64,000 bases of DNA, from the NCBI GenBank assembly GCA_937907165.1, contig CALCUH010000072.1, forward strand, positions 15,349 through 79,348, written 5' to 3'. The position numbers and the translations under genes are program-made. This document shows positions 48,899 to 58,380 of the stretch, one piece after another (position 1 is the first letter of the stretch; the number at the start of each line of letters is the position of its first letter). Below the pieces are notes generated by a model. It saw only the letters and a list, made by a program, of their open reading frames with translations, had not been told where the DNA came from and did no database searches. This stretch comes from an uncultured Bacteroidales bacterium. GTDB lineage: Bacteria; Bacteroidota; Bacteroidia; Bacteroidales; Paludibacteraceae.

Positions 48899-49720
48899 TT
48901 AGGACTCGACTCGTTTATAGTACTGACCAGTGACGAATTCCGGAGCGGAATCCTGGCGAGCGATGAGAGTATACTTGTCACCGTACTTTGTATAGTACTT
49001 GGTGTAGTATGCATCATCCCAGTCATCCGGTTCAGAATTGAGAGCAGTATAGGTATAGGTTGTTCCATACGTCTCGACGATTTCTGTTGGTGTGGGAATC
49101 GTAGAATCTGCCGAGGAAGAACCATGAACCTTTGCAAGGAGCGCCGCCCAATCAGTCGGATCCATATTTTCTTTCTTGAAGATGAAGTGAGAAGCCGGCT
49201 TGTATCCAGGAACATTCACAGAAGTCGTACTGCACTCCCAGGAAAGCGGGGACACGTCTGGAGACTCGTTTACGGTCTCATGATTTACTTCGGACGGAGA
49301 GCAGGTTGCATTATAAACAAGATGCAGTTCTTCACTGTAATCCATACCGAGCGTATCATTGCCTACAGTATTCATATAAGCGAGAGCAAACGGACGACGA
49401 TTCTGCTGACGAACAACTACACCCGGACCAATCTCTGCGGCGCCATCACATGCATCGAATTCCTTCGGTGAAGCATAGGCTTCAATCGTGAAACCGAACT
49501 GTTCAGCAGAACGAAAGCTGCCATACTTAGTATCGTTTGCATAAATATCGGTAGCTTCTGCACCACTAGGAGACTCGTTCACGGCGGACACACCGTCCCA
49601 AGCTACACCGTTAGCATAACCGCTAGCCGCATCCGGATCGGACACGAAGAGTACGACCTTATGGATACCGAGTGTATACTTTTTTTTACCGGAATCATCC
49701 CAAATAAGAGCACTAGGCAT
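48899..49720 (-). CDS. Major tail protein, 273 aa
   Basis: N-terminus PSALIWDDSGKKKYTLGIHK, then GAEATDIYANDTKYGSFRSA and FTIEAYASPKEFDACDGAAE: the phi13-type major tail protein pattern. The C-terminal 60 residues (VETYGTTYTYTALNSEPDDW, later YYTKYGDKYTLIARQDSAPE) form an extra domain that may be exposed on the tail. It forms the tail tube. The 150-base gap 48746-48898 holds a 38-codon frame without a ribosome binding site. Confidence 0.8.
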   Translation of the reverse strand: MPSALIWDDSGKKKYTLGIHKVVLFVSDPDAASGYANGVAWDGVSAVNESPSGAEATDIYANDTKYGSFRSAEQFGFTIEAYASPKEFDACDGAAEIGPGVVVRQQNRRPFALAYMNTVGNDTLGMDYSEELHLVYNATCSPSEVNHETVNESPDVSPLSWECSTTSVNVPGYKPASHFIFKKENMDPTDWAALLAKVHGSSSADSTIPTPTEIVETYGTTYTYTALNSEPDDWDDAYYTKYYTKYGDKYTLIARQDSAPEFVTGQYYKRVES

Positions 49721-49733
49721 AATATATACCTCC

Positions 49734-50039
49734 TTAGTAATTTATTGTGAATACCCAATGATTAAGATTATCAGCGATATAGGCTCGAACAAATGAAGCG
49801 TTATAAAACTGATTAAGCTTATCCACATATTCACTATCTGGATCTTTGTCTATGAGTATTAATTCATACTGTTTTTGTGAGGCGTATACCCTGTTATTGG
49901 CATAGGTATTGTCTATATCAGACATCTTATACCGAATAGCAGGGTATCGCATTTTCACTTCTGCTGGGGGCTGGAAATATACATTTCCATTACCGAGTAG
50001 CATTTCCAATTCAGTCTGGAGTGTAAGACGATCATGCAT
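49734..50039 (-). CDS. Head-tail connector / tail-completion protein, 101 aa
   Basis: Start MHDRLTLQTELEMLLGNGNV behind GGAGGAGTGTATA. The block PAIRYKMSDIDNTYANNRVY, then KQYELILIDKDPDSEYVDKL, fits small tail-terminator proteins that cap the tail tube next to the head. Position supports it. Confidence 0.65.
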   Translation of the reverse strand: MHDRLTLQTELEMLLGNGNVYFQPPAEVKMRYPAIRYKMSDIDNTYANNRVYASQKQYELILIDKDPDSEYVDKLNQFYNASFVRAYIADNLNHWVFTINY

Positions 50040-50349
50040 TATACACTCCTCCAATCGAAAGTATCAATCTTGGATACTGAACTTCAACACTTTTTATTTC
50101 CCATTTAACCCCCATATAAACGATATACTTCATGAAATGGAAATTCCTAAAGGCATAGTCATTGGCAACGACACTTATTTTATTATTGATAACTAAGTCA
50201 TCATTGACTTTATCTGAAGTCGTGTTGGCGTTAAAACGAGATTCTAATGTATTACCATAGTATTCTCGTTCTATGATACGTTCGGTAAACACACCTGGCT
50301 TCGACTGGTATTGTTCAGTAAAGCCTATGTTGCCGTGAAACTTTGCCAT
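50032..50349 (-). CDS. Head-closure-type protein, 105 aa
   Basis: Start MAKFHGNIGFTEQYQSKPGV. The protein contains FTERIIEREYYGNTLESRFN and VANDYAFRNFHFMKYIVYMG, the usual pattern of head-closure (stopper) proteins in Firmicutes phages. Overlaps the next start by 8 bases. Confidence 0.65.
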   Translation of the reverse strand: MAKFHGNIGFTEQYQSKPGVFTERIIEREYYGNTLESRFNANTTSDKVNDDLVINNKISVVANDYAFRNFHFMKYIVYMGVKWEIKSVEVQYPRLILSIGGVYNA

Positions 50350-50367
50350 TTTGAAAATCACCTCATA

Positions 50368-50763
50368 TTAAATATCGTCGGGTGCTTCTTCGCAGATTAA
50401 GCCACTAAGTTCGTAAACTTTGGTGACATCAGCGTATCCCTCTTTGCTCGCCACGACGGTGATAGTCTGCGAGCTCTTGTCCGCGATACGACAGACACAG
50501 ATACCGTCAGCATCCAGAACGCTCGGATTGGTGATGGTAACCGTGATCGTGACGTCGTCGACATCCGGAACGCTTGCGTGGATCGCAAGATAGTTGCCGG
50601 AATCCTCGCCCGGATTGAATGCGGTTGAATAATCGTCGATGTACTTCAGGGTACCGGTGATAGCGTTACCGCTTACAACGATATCATCCTGAAGATCATC
50701 AACGGTATATCCGAACAGATTCTCGGACGGATCAATGTCGACGTCGACGGTCAAGCCACTCAA
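50368..50763 (-). CDS. Capsid decoration-like Ig-fold protein, 131 aa
   Basis: A small protein with an acidic N-terminus (SGLTVDVDIDPSENLFGYTV) and an Ig-like end (SSQTITVVASKEGYADVTKV). Directly downstream of and overlapping the capsid gene by 4 bases, which fits a decoration or head-fibre protein. Confidence 0.6.
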   Translation of the reverse strand: MSGLTVDVDIDPSENLFGYTVDDLQDDIVVSGNAITGTLKYIDDYSTAFNPGEDSGNYLAIHASVPDVDDVTITVTITNPSVLDADGICVCRIADKSSQTITVVASKEGYADVTKVYELSGLICEEAPDDI

Positions 50764-52658
50764 GGGTTTTCCGTCACATCTTCTTCAAGCGCAATCGCAG
50801 ACTTGATTCTGGTCAGAGCGCCGGAGAGACGAGTCTCGATGAGCTGCTGATAGGTATTGAAGTTGAGATCAAAGTCCTTGAAGCTGGTGATCTCTCCGCC
50901 CTTGGTTGAGCCGATCTCGTAGTCGCTGAGGTCAACAAGCAGACCGAGGAGCTTCTTGGTCACATCTTCGCTGTCGACAGTTACAGTACGAGTCTTGTTC
51001 TCGAACTCTTCGGCGGTGTAGATGTTGCGAACGTTGAGAGTACGAGCCAGATCGGAAATACCGTCATAGATACGACGACCATTGAGATCACGAGCAAGCA
51101 GCATAACGTTGAGAGTATGCGGCGAGCAGATGAAGTCGATCTTGCCAGAACCCTTATAGGACTCGCGAGCATACAGAGCTGCGGTAACGATTGCTTCTGC
51201 GTAGATATAGTTCTCGCCGAAGTTCGCCTCGGTGTCGGTACCCTGAATCTCAGCACGAGCTGCTTCGATATCAACATCAGCGTGGATGGTGTAGAGCTCA
51301 TCATCTGTCCAGATCGGACGAATATGATCGTCATGGATCTTGTGCGGATCGCTGTCTTCGCGGTCGTCGCCGATGGTGACTGCGCATGCGACTTCCTGAT
51401 TGAGCAGGAGCTTCAGGATATCATACTGATAACGAACGATGTCGAAATCAGTAATATCGATGACACTGTCGCGCGGAATCTCATCCAGCACGTAAACTGT
51501 CTGCGGATCAGTAGTTCTATTCAGAAGCTTGAAGTTACCGACCTTTGTCTTCTTACCGCTGTTTTTGTCGCGGTTATAACCCTTACCTCTCGGTTCGCCG
51601 GTGTTCGTCAGATCGCGGATATCGGTCTGGCGAGTACGAATACGGCTGAATGGACTCTTGTGGGTACCGTTCATGACTGCGGTAATCCAGCCCTGATCAG
51701 TAGTAACGATTTCCGGAGCACCCGGGCGAACGTCCTTATAATCCGGGAACAGGACTTCCATAGTCTCGGAATCCCAGCCGTGAGCAAGGATATCCTCGTT
51801 GTTCTGTGCATAAATCTCCATCGCGGTCTTCAGAGTACCGACGGAGCTGTTCTTCGCGAGCTTGATGATTTCGGCGCCGTCTTCATGCGACAGGACATTC
51901 TGACGCTGGGTAGCCGAACCGTCAAATACATTGTGCTTCACTGTATCTTCCTCCTCTTTCTTGGAATTCTTTTCGCGCTCTTCTTTGAGAGCTTCTTCAA
52001 CTGCGACACCGACGATAGCAGCCATAACAGTCTGCTGCTTTTCAGTCATCGAATCAACGACGTCCTGAACGGTCTCGGTATCTTCTGATTTGGTCTCTTC
52101 GACCTTCTTCTCTTCTGGTTTGCTCACTTCGGTTTTCGCCTCCTCAGTTTTGGTTTCTTCGGGTTTCTTTTCCTCTTTGGTAGCATCATCTGCGTGCCAC
52201 AGCTCGATGTATTCGCCGGTTGTGATTACACCGCCGGACGCTTCATCTTCGTCGTCACCGTGGGCGAAGACATCCTCGATCTTTGCACCGGGATTTGCTC
52301 CGGCGAGAACGAGACTCACTTCCACGATTTTGCCATGGATGACATCAGAGCCCTGATGCTTCAAACCGCCGGCGTAAATGGACAGTGCGTCGAGATCACC
52401 ATTCAGAACGGCTTCTTTCGCTGCCTGACCCTGCTCAGAGTTATTAAACTTGCAATATGCTCTAACGCCTTCCGGTTCATTCTTAAGCAGGGCATGCCCG
52501 AGAACGTGGAACGGGTCGTCGTGATTATGACCCCAACAAAGCGGAACCTTAGTGCCGTCCTGCTTAGCAAAAGCGTTCTCGCGAATCGTTCTGCCGTCTG
52601 TGCACAACAGGTTGTTCTTTGTAGCCCAGCCTCGGAAATCATACGTTTCCTGTTTCAT
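50760..52658 (-). CDS. Prohead protease - major capsid protein fusion, 632 aa
   Basis: Residues 1-130: HK97-type (S78) prohead protease with His in CWGHNHDDPF, Ser in DALSIYAGG and VEVSLVLAGANPGAKI. Residues 150-245: Glu/Lys/Thr-rich linker (VSKPEEKKVEETKSEDTETV) and a helical delta-type scaffold region. Residues about 265-632: HK97-fold capsid protein (HRTRQTDIRD-type E-loop region, SVIDITDFDIV, LARDLNGRRI). One chain thus supplies protease, scaffold and capsid, and must cut itself during maturation. Normally these are separate genes. Confidence 0.85.
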   Translation of the reverse strand: MKQETYDFRGWATKNNLLCTDGRTIRENAFAKQDGTKVPLCWGHNHDDPFHVLGHALLKNEPEGVRAYCKFNNSEQGQAAKEAVLNGDLDALSIYAGGLKHQGSDVIHGKIVEVSLVLAGANPGAKIEDVFAHGDDEDEASGGVITTGEYIELWHADDATKEEKKPEETKTEEAKTEVSKPEEKKVEETKSEDTETVQDVVDSMTEKQQTVMAAIVGVAVEEALKEEREKNSKKEEEDTVKHNVFDGSATQRQNVLSHEDGAEIIKLAKNSSVGTLKTAMEIYAQNNEDILAHGWDSETMEVLFPDYKDVRPGAPEIVTTDQGWITAVMNGTHKSPFSRIRTRQTDIRDLTNTGEPRGKGYNRDKNSGKKTKVGNFKLLNRTTDPQTVYVLDEIPRDSVIDITDFDIVRYQYDILKLLLNQEVACAVTIGDDREDSDPHKIHDDHIRPIWTDDELYTIHADVDIEAARAEIQGTDTEANFGENYIYAEAIVTAALYARESYKGSGKIDFICSPHTLNVMLLARDLNGRRIYDGISDLARTLNVRNIYTAEEFENKTRTVTVDSEDVTKKLLGLLVDLSDYEIGSTKGGEITSFKDFDLNFNTYQQLIETRLSGALTRIKSAIALEEDVTENP

Positions 52659-53940
52659 TTTGAACTTTTTCCTCCTTTAACAGATTTTGCAACACGTTAG
52701 AGCCAGTTGCCTGCTCTGATTTGGGTCCGGCATCAGTTTTCTCAGCTGTTTCGTTGAGATTTCTGTTGCGGAGTTCATCCGATTTTGGATCTTTGCTCGG
52801 TCTCATACCGGCAAACTGTCTGATTTCGTTCGGGGTTGCGATCTCGCCTCTGATGAGCTTATCCGACAAATCCGCAAGCTGAGTAACAGTGATGAGCTTG
52901 AACGGGTCGTGGAACGATCTCACAGCCTGACCGCGAGTTCTTGCATTCTTTGTTAAGAATTTCCGAGTCATTTCGACAGTAATAGCAGCAAGTATCGGCT
53001 CGATTGTTCGGTTGTAGTAATTAACCATCGCTTTGTCGTCCGCGGAACCGTCTAATATCGCCTGAGTGATACCCAACTGGCTGTATAGCATGCTTGTCAG
53101 ATACTCAATCTGGGACATCAGATTATTCTCAATCGGTCGATTAAGCTGAATAATCTTTTCCGAACTATCGGCATAAGCTACGCCGTACTTGTTGTTAATA
53201 AGCTGATCCTCGATCTGTTTGCGTCTCTTTTCCGCCTGATCTTTCTTGATTTCAGATCTGGTAGCATAGGGTAACTGGATTATAAGATCCAATTTACCAG
53301 AGCTGTTACGATCATCAATGACATCAAGAAGTGCGAGCTTTCGGACAAGACGCTGAAGAGTAGAATTCGGTTCGTTCATCACCGCATAAAACGGGTTTTC
53401 GATGATAGCAACCATATTCTTAGGGAGTGTAATCTGTTCGTATTGGCTGGTTCTGTCATTGAACAAATCAACCTTAACATAATCGGGATACCACTCGAGA
53501 ATCTTGGCGGTTCTCATCGTCAAGACGTCAAATGCTCTTCCGTCTTCCGGATCATATCCCGGATCGTCATCCGTGTCGATTGGAACAATCGCTACACATC
53601 CCTCGTCGAACAGGGACAGTACAACATCCCGAATGAATGATCGCGCTGTCTGATCCTTATTCGCTTCTAGGGTCAGACAATTGTTCAAACCGGAATTCTT
53701 AGTTTCAAGATAACGACCATCCGGATCGTTAATAACATGCTTGATATCGTTTTGAGCGACATCAACAGCGATTCGATTATAAATCGCAGAGATGATAGAA
53801 CGCTCGTTTCCTCGTGTGAGACGAACTCTGTCTGGACGATACGACCAGCCAGGACCCAGATCTTTATATTCCTTTGTCGGACTTCGACTTGTAAAGGCGT
53901 TCCATGCATGTTTCAGCAGGTTGCCAAGTTTATATTCCAT
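52639..53940 (-). CDS. Portal protein (HK97 family), 433 aa
   Basis: HK97-type portal: AIYNRIAVDVAQNDIKHVIN, then NCLTLEANKDQTARSFIRDV, VVLSLFDEGCVAIVPI, and TSMLYSQLGITQAILDGSAD in the stem. Forms the dodecameric gate through which DNA is packaged. Overlaps the protease-capsid gene by about 20 bases. Confidence 0.9.
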   Translation of the reverse strand: MEYKLGNLLKHAWNAFTSRSPTKEYKDLGPGWSYRPDRVRLTRGNERSIISAIYNRIAVDVAQNDIKHVINDPDGRYLETKNSGLNNCLTLEANKDQTARSFIRDVVLSLFDEGCVAIVPIDTDDDPGYDPEDGRAFDVLTMRTAKILEWYPDYVKVDLFNDRTSQYEQITLPKNMVAIIENPFYAVMNEPNSTLQRLVRKLALLDVIDDRNSSGKLDLIIQLPYATRSEIKKDQAEKRRKQIEDQLINNKYGVAYADSSEKIIQLNRPIENNLMSQIEYLTSMLYSQLGITQAILDGSADDKAMVNYYNRTIEPILAAITVEMTRKFLTKNARTRGQAVRSFHDPFKLITVTQLADLSDKLIRGEIATPNEIRQFAGMRPSKDPKSDELRNRNLNETAEKTDAGPKSEQATGSNVLQNLLKEEKVQNETGNV

Positions 53941-53954
53941 TTTGAACTTTCACC

Positions 53955-54770
53955 TCACTTGCCGAAGCCGAACTTTTTCATTATTGCCTTTCCAGCTTCG
54001 ACCGCCGCTACTTCAGCCTCTCCGACTTTTGCCATTCCGTCGAGAACTGCTTTACCGGCGCCCTTTCCGACAGGCGCTACCTTCTTTGCAACTTTTTCAA
54101 CGGTATCTATAGCATCCGCAGCTACTTTAATCGGCTTTGTCTTTGCGCCTGCATCAATGACCTTGTCAGCGGCTCCTTTCACTTTATCAACGACTTTGAT
54201 TTCAGCGTCGCCGACTTTGGTAAGGGTATCGGCCGCTGCTTTTCCTACAGATTTGGAAACCTCTTTAGCGGTTTCTTTTACAGTCGGCATAGACTTCTTA
54301 ATCGCCTCTGTAACCGCGTTTGCAGTCTCTTTAGCCACAGCTCCGGTGAACTTAGCAGCACCAGAAACAGCTTTCTCAGCAACCTTCTCGAGCGTTATGT
54401 TGTACTTCTTACGAAGATAATTCGCACCAACGGCTGCCGCAGTAATAACCGCAGCCGATGCAATTGTCTTAACAGCAAAACGAGCCATTTCGGCTTCAGC
54501 GGCTTCTCTTGCTGGGGATTTACCCTTTGCTTTCTTTTCAATCTCCTTACGATTTGCTACGAATGCGAGTTCCTCGTTTGTGAGGCTTTTCGGATTGCGC
54601 TTGGAAAGCTCTTTATAGCGAAGATAATCGTCGGTACGCGTCTTGTTCTGCTTATGTCGTGTTATGGCACGCCCTAGCTTGGAACTAGCAAATTGCCCAT
54701 TACTTGGATCATGATTCGGGTTGAAATGTACGAGATGTAATCCATTCGCTATGATTTCATCAGCGGTCAT
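53955..54770 (-). CDS. NHDP-tag protein, helical Ala/Lys-rich (271 aa)
   Basis: The tag at residues 12-30 (LHLVHFNPNHDPSNGQFASS) precedes a basic region and a long Ala/Val/Lys-rich helical tail with repeated VAKKVAPVGKGAGKAV-like units (residues 105-270), which includes one hydrophobic stretch (AVKTIASAAVITAAAVGANY). It lies between large terminase and portal. Probably carried in the virion or the prohead; the role is unknown. Confidence 0.75.
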   Translation of the reverse strand: MTADEIIANGLHLVHFNPNHDPSNGQFASSKLGRAITRHKQNKTRTDDYLRYKELSKRNPKSLTNEELAFVANRKEIEKKAKGKSPAREAAEAEMARFAVKTIASAAVITAAAVGANYLRKKYNITLEKVAEKAVSGAAKFTGAVAKETANAVTEAIKKSMPTVKETAKEVSKSVGKAAADTLTKVGDAEIKVVDKVKGAADKVIDAGAKTKPIKVAADAIDTVEKVAKKVAPVGKGAGKAVLDGMAKVGEAEVAAVEAGKAIMKKFGFGK

Positions 54771-54779
54771 TTAATCACC

Positions 54780-56564
54780 TCATTCGAACGCGTCTCGATT
54801 GAGCTTGAATGCTACGAACGCATCCATCATAGCAGCCACCGCATCAATCTTGGCGTCTCGTCGTTGTTTATATAATTTTCGGTTTCCATTCGTATCTTCG
54901 AGGGTTATACAGTTACCCATTGAAAATGTCATGAGTGACTCATCAAACAACAAAAGCCGCTCCTCAGAAAGCTTTTTCAACTCTCCAAGAGGAACGGACT
55001 CGGTTTTGGCACCCTGTATTACTTTTTCGATTCCGAACGGACCGTTATCGCGAGCCCACCGTTCGATGAACTCTTTTGCATTATATGGGTCATATCCGAC
55101 GCAGCGTACATCGTAATTAACACTATCGATATAATCAGAAAGATCCTCATATACCTCGTTCATGTCAAGGACTGCGCCCTCTAGCACGACGAGACTTCCT
55201 TCTTCCATAAACTCTTCATACTTTTGACGAGCTGAAGAGTGAAGTTTGGACATCGTGAGGGATGTTATGTAGTTACGTGTCTTAACGCCGAATGCCTCTC
55301 TTTGAAGTGGGAATAAGAACGTGAACGCACAGAAGTCATCGCCCTGAGAAAGGTCGCAACCCATTGCACAGGGCATCTGCCAGTATTCTCGTTTGCGGTG
55401 AGGCAAAGTTTCTTCGTACGTGAAGAAGAACGTATAGCCTTCCATCGGAATTCCGAATCTCTTAGCGAGGATATCGTTACGAGCAGACGGAGCTTTCTCG
55501 GCTCTTTCGACTTCCTGCTTGTAATCCTCGTAAGTGACGGTGTGACCAATATTCGGTTGCGCCTTAACCCACATGTCGGGGTTATTGACCTCGTCAACGC
55601 TGTCAAGTTTATACCACCAAATCGAGACATGCGGATTCTTATATTCGCCACGGAGTATTGACATCAACTCCATTTTGATTGTGTCGCCAGGTCCGTTTCT
55701 TACAGTACCCTCAGACGACATCGCGATAATCCACCAGTCAGGATTTTTCTTCGCACCCTGTTCGATAGCAGCGATCGGATCTTCTCGAATCGGACAAGAA
55801 AGCCACTCGTCAAATGTGGCATACTTGTCTCGGCGTCCCTGAAGCTTCGGGATGCTCATAGGTCTGACTTCGAGAATGGAGTTCGTAATTAGCGCCTCAA
55901 CGCCTTTTTTAGTAGACGCTAACATCGGACGGTTCGCTCTGTTGCCCGTCGTGTTCTGGATTGAGCCGCGAGTCATCATCTTAAACAGAGGACCTCTAGC
56001 TCGAGCGATAGCGGTTCTGAACGGCGCAAGCATCTCGTCGGCCTGTGCCATTGTCGGAGCGACTGCTACCTGCTGAGTGGTTGTGGTGTCACAAACAAGT
56101 CCGTATGCCTGATTACACTCGCCGTACAGCGACTTCGCTCCGCCTCTTCCGAGGATGAGGAACTGCTTGTTAACGAGGCGCTTTTTAACCCGTTTCCACT
56201 TGAAGTGTCCTCCGCGACCGTTTTTCATCGGAACCCAGACTTGTTTGTTTACCAGTTCGTACCAGCCGTATAAAGATTCGCCCCATAGCTTGAACGTATC
56301 AAGGAGCTTGAGTTTCGAACCGTTAGTCAATGTTAACTCATTCTCGCAGAAACGAATCCATCCTTCAACTGGTTCCGGATCGTAATAGAACGGCGGAAGC
56401 TTGCCTCTTCTCTTCCACTTAGGATTGAGATTAGAGTTTTCGATGAGGTAATCGATACGGTTCATCTCGAGAGATATTGTCTCGCAGACCGGTATTTCAC
56501 CACGCAAGACTTTCTCTCGGAAGGCGCCGTAATATTTAGGGTAAACTAAAGAGTTGGTGCTCAT
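54780..56564 (-). CDS. terL: Terminase large subunit, 594 aa
   Basis: Terminase_1-like ATPase-nuclease. Walker A-type LGRGGAKS (residues about 140-147) and the region VAVAPTMAQADEMLAPFRTA. Nuclease domain with the first metal Asp in MGCDLSQGDDFCAF and a later EDTNGNRKLYKQRRDAKIDA. It cuts and pumps DNA through the portal. The Walker A is a GRGGAKS variant. Confidence 0.9.
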   Translation of the reverse strand: MSTNSLVYPKYYGAFREKVLRGEIPVCETISLEMNRIDYLIENSNLNPKWKRRGKLPPFYYDPEPVEGWIRFCENELTLTNGSKLKLLDTFKLWGESLYGWYELVNKQVWVPMKNGRGGHFKWKRVKKRLVNKQFLILGRGGAKSLYGECNQAYGLVCDTTTTQQVAVAPTMAQADEMLAPFRTAIARARGPLFKMMTRGSIQNTTGNRANRPMLASTKKGVEALITNSILEVRPMSIPKLQGRRDKYATFDEWLSCPIREDPIAAIEQGAKKNPDWWIIAMSSEGTVRNGPGDTIKMELMSILRGEYKNPHVSIWWYKLDSVDEVNNPDMWVKAQPNIGHTVTYEDYKQEVERAEKAPSARNDILAKRFGIPMEGYTFFFTYEETLPHRKREYWQMPCAMGCDLSQGDDFCAFTFLFPLQREAFGVKTRNYITSLTMSKLHSSARQKYEEFMEEGSLVVLEGAVLDMNEVYEDLSDYIDSVNYDVRCVGYDPYNAKEFIERWARDNGPFGIEKVIQGAKTESVPLGELKKLSEERLLLFDESLMTFSMGNCITLEDTNGNRKLYKQRRDAKIDAVAAMMDAFVAFKLNRDAFE

Positions 56565-56571
56565 TTAAGCA

Positions 56572-57234
56572 TCACTCCTCGTCTTTTTGTTGGCGGGCTT
56601 GTTCTCGCTTATGAGATTTATACATGTCAACAAGAGTCATTCCGCCATATATCGCAAGTCCTGTTTTTAACGCTTTCGCGCCTACTTTTAACGGGTCAAC
56701 TCCTAATTTGACATCGATACCAGCTCCTTGCAAAGCCGTAGTTCCTATATCAGCCAATACCGAGCTTACTGCTATAGAACCGGCAGCAACAATCGTTCCA
56801 CCGATTATAGATCCTTTTAACTTTTGTTTTTGTCGATCAGATAAAGCGCTCTCTCCGGTCTTGTTTTGAAAACTTTTTACGGCTTTCTCTCCATACTTAT
56901 CGATCATATATTCCCGGGTATTAGCGGCTGCTTTTTTGATCTCCCGGTCGTCTTTAGACGACACTTTTCCCTTCCTATATGCCGAATTCCATCCGCTACC
57001 TCTATTATCATATCCGTTTCTTCCAATAGTTGTAACTTTAGATGCCTCGTCTGAAATTTGAGATCGGAAATGTTCATCCATGTCCTTTTTCATTTCACTA
57101 TGCTCTTTTCGTTTAGCCATGGCTTTTCCAAATTTAGATTTTGAGAATCTTCCAGTGCTTGGATCATGATTTTGGTTAAAATGCGCAAGCTCGGTCTGGG
57201 ACGCGAGCATCTCTTCATACGTGATTGTAGGCAT
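56572..57234 (-). CDS. NHDP-tag protein (220 aa)
   Basis: Start MPTITYEEMLASQTELAHFN behind AAAGGAGTGAGACAT; tag FNQNHDPSTGRFSKSK. Residues 20-110 are basic and helical, residues 135-165 hydrophobic (IIGGTIVAAGSIAVSSVLAD) and the C-terminus charged. In layout, tag then basic linker then hydrophobic helix, it resembles 57240 and the repaired 57872. Confidence 0.7.
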   Translation of the reverse strand: MPTITYEEMLASQTELAHFNQNHDPSTGRFSKSKFGKAMAKRKEHSEMKKDMDEHFRSQISDEASKVTTIGRNGYDNRGSGWNSAYRKGKVSSKDDREIKKAAANTREYMIDKYGEKAVKSFQNKTGESALSDRQKQKLKGSIIGGTIVAAGSIAVSSVLADIGTTALQGAGIDVKLGVDPLKVGAKALKTGLAIYGGMTLVDMYKSHKREQARQQKDEE

Positions 57235-57239
57235 ATGTC

Positions 57240-57851
57240 TCACTCCTTTAATTTCTTAATCGCAACCGCGATACCGAGCGCGGACGACGTTAATGCGAGG
57301 GTAGGACCGGCGTATTCAAGTATTGTCTGAACTGCTTCTCGTCCTTTAGACACTTCTTGTGTACGCTCGCTCTTCAGTCGATTATACGTATCTTCCATCT
57401 GCCAACGATTGATTTGTGCACGGAGTTCTGTATCAGACATCTTCGAAAGGTCAAACTTCTTTGTCTTCGGTCTTGTGATACGTTCGATATCAGAAGCAGA
57501 ACGAACAAGCTTCTCTCCGGTTTCAGATATCTTTTGAAGATTCTCTGTGTCCTCACGAGCCCAGCGATTCGGATCCTTGAGTATGGTTTCCTCGTCTTCG
57601 GGTTTTACACGTTGGTCTTTCTTCTTAAGGCGGTTCTTCTTGACTTCTGATGTGTAACGAGCCTCGCCTCTTTCGGTCAGTGTCCCGTCGTCACGAACGT
57701 ACTTATCCTTTCCGAACTTATATTTCTTCTCGCCGTATCTCGGAAACGGGTTGCCGCCTTTAGCCTTTGTAAATTGTCCGGTCTTCGGGTCGTGATTCGG
57801 GTTGAAGTGGATAAGGACGGAACGAGGGTCGTCATAGTATGTTTTATCCAT
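57240..57851 (-). CDS. NHDP-tag protein (203 aa)
   Basis: Start MDKTYYDDPRSVLIHFNPNH, then DPKTGQFTKAKGG. Highly charged helical middle (residues 40-165), C-terminal hydrophobic helix (YAGPTLALTSSALGIAVAIK). Its ATG overlaps the repaired frame of the gene before it (ATGGATAA), which points to coupled translation. Confidence 0.7.
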   Translation of the reverse strand: MDKTYYDDPRSVLIHFNPNHDPKTGQFTKAKGGNPFPRYGEKKYKFGKDKYVRDDGTLTERGEARYTSEVKKNRLKKKDQRVKPEDEETILKDPNRWAREDTENLQKISETGEKLVRSASDIERITRPKTKKFDLSKMSDTELRAQINRWQMEDTYNRLKSERTQEVSKGREAVQTILEYAGPTLALTSSALGIAVAIKKLKE

Positions 57852-57982
57852 TTTGATTTTTCACCGCCTTTTTATTCATATGATCGCGAACGAGCTGGTC
57901 TCCTATAACAGCAAGCGCCGCAACGACAGCCGCTCTTCGGATCGTGGTTCGGGTTGAAGCGAACCAAATAAGCTTCTCTCAT
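57847..57982 (-). pseudogene. Shortest NHDP-tag gene, probable +1 frameshift
   Basis: Start MREAYLVRFNPNHDPKSG behind GAAGGAGGTGAATAAA. As read in one frame it ends at 57872 as a 36-residue Cys/Arg-rich tail. After GATCCGA a +1 shift gives RAAVVAALAVIGDQLVRDHM, then NKKAVKNQNG, a membrane-helix tail like its paralogs, ending at 57847 overlapping the next start. The shifted version fits the gene family, so this is a mutation, a base-calling error or a programmed shift. Confidence 0.55.
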
Positions 57983-57983
57983 T

Positions 57984-58361
57984 TTATTCACCTCCTTCAT
58001 CGCGTTCGTTTTCACCTGCTTCGAACTCCGCCTGTTCACGGATACGCCACTCATATTCGTCACGTTGCTTTTCCATAGCTTGAGCAACCGCACCGATAGT
58101 TGGCGGATCGAAAAGGAGACGAACGCTAAGAACCACAAAACTTGGAATAAAGTTCTGACAATCGTTGTCTCCGAAAAAGTCTCCCCACGTCGCTGTCTTG
58201 TCACTTATATGAAATCCACTTTTCGGTCCAATCCCAAACTGAGTGAGCTTTGCGAGAACGGAGTTGATATGCATGATGATCTCGTCATCGAATGCCTCAT
58301 CTTCTTCGATAATTCCACCGACGCCCTTTTTCACAGTCGTTAGGATACTTTGATCGGTCAT
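57984..58361 (-). CDS. Head-tail connector (gp6-like), 125 aa
   Basis: EAFDDEIIMHINSVLAKLTQ, then FGIGPKSGFHISDKTATWGD and VVLSVRLLFDPPTIGAVAQ: the HK97 gp6-like connector pattern. Start ATG behind GGAGGATGAAC. Joins portal to tail. It is unusual in lying upstream of large terminase, far from the capsid gene. Confidence 0.75.
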   Translation of the reverse strand: MTDQSILTTVKKGVGGIIEEDEAFDDEIIMHINSVLAKLTQFGIGPKSGFHISDKTATWGDFFGDNDCQNFIPSFVVLSVRLLFDPPTIGAVAQAMEKQRDEYEWRIREQAEFEAGENERDEGGE

Positions 58362-58380
58362 GTTCATCCTCCTTCTCGAA

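Noticed and set aside
51117..52088. 323-codon plus-strand frame opposite the capsid gene
   Set aside because: Shadow of the capsid gene; no start signal.
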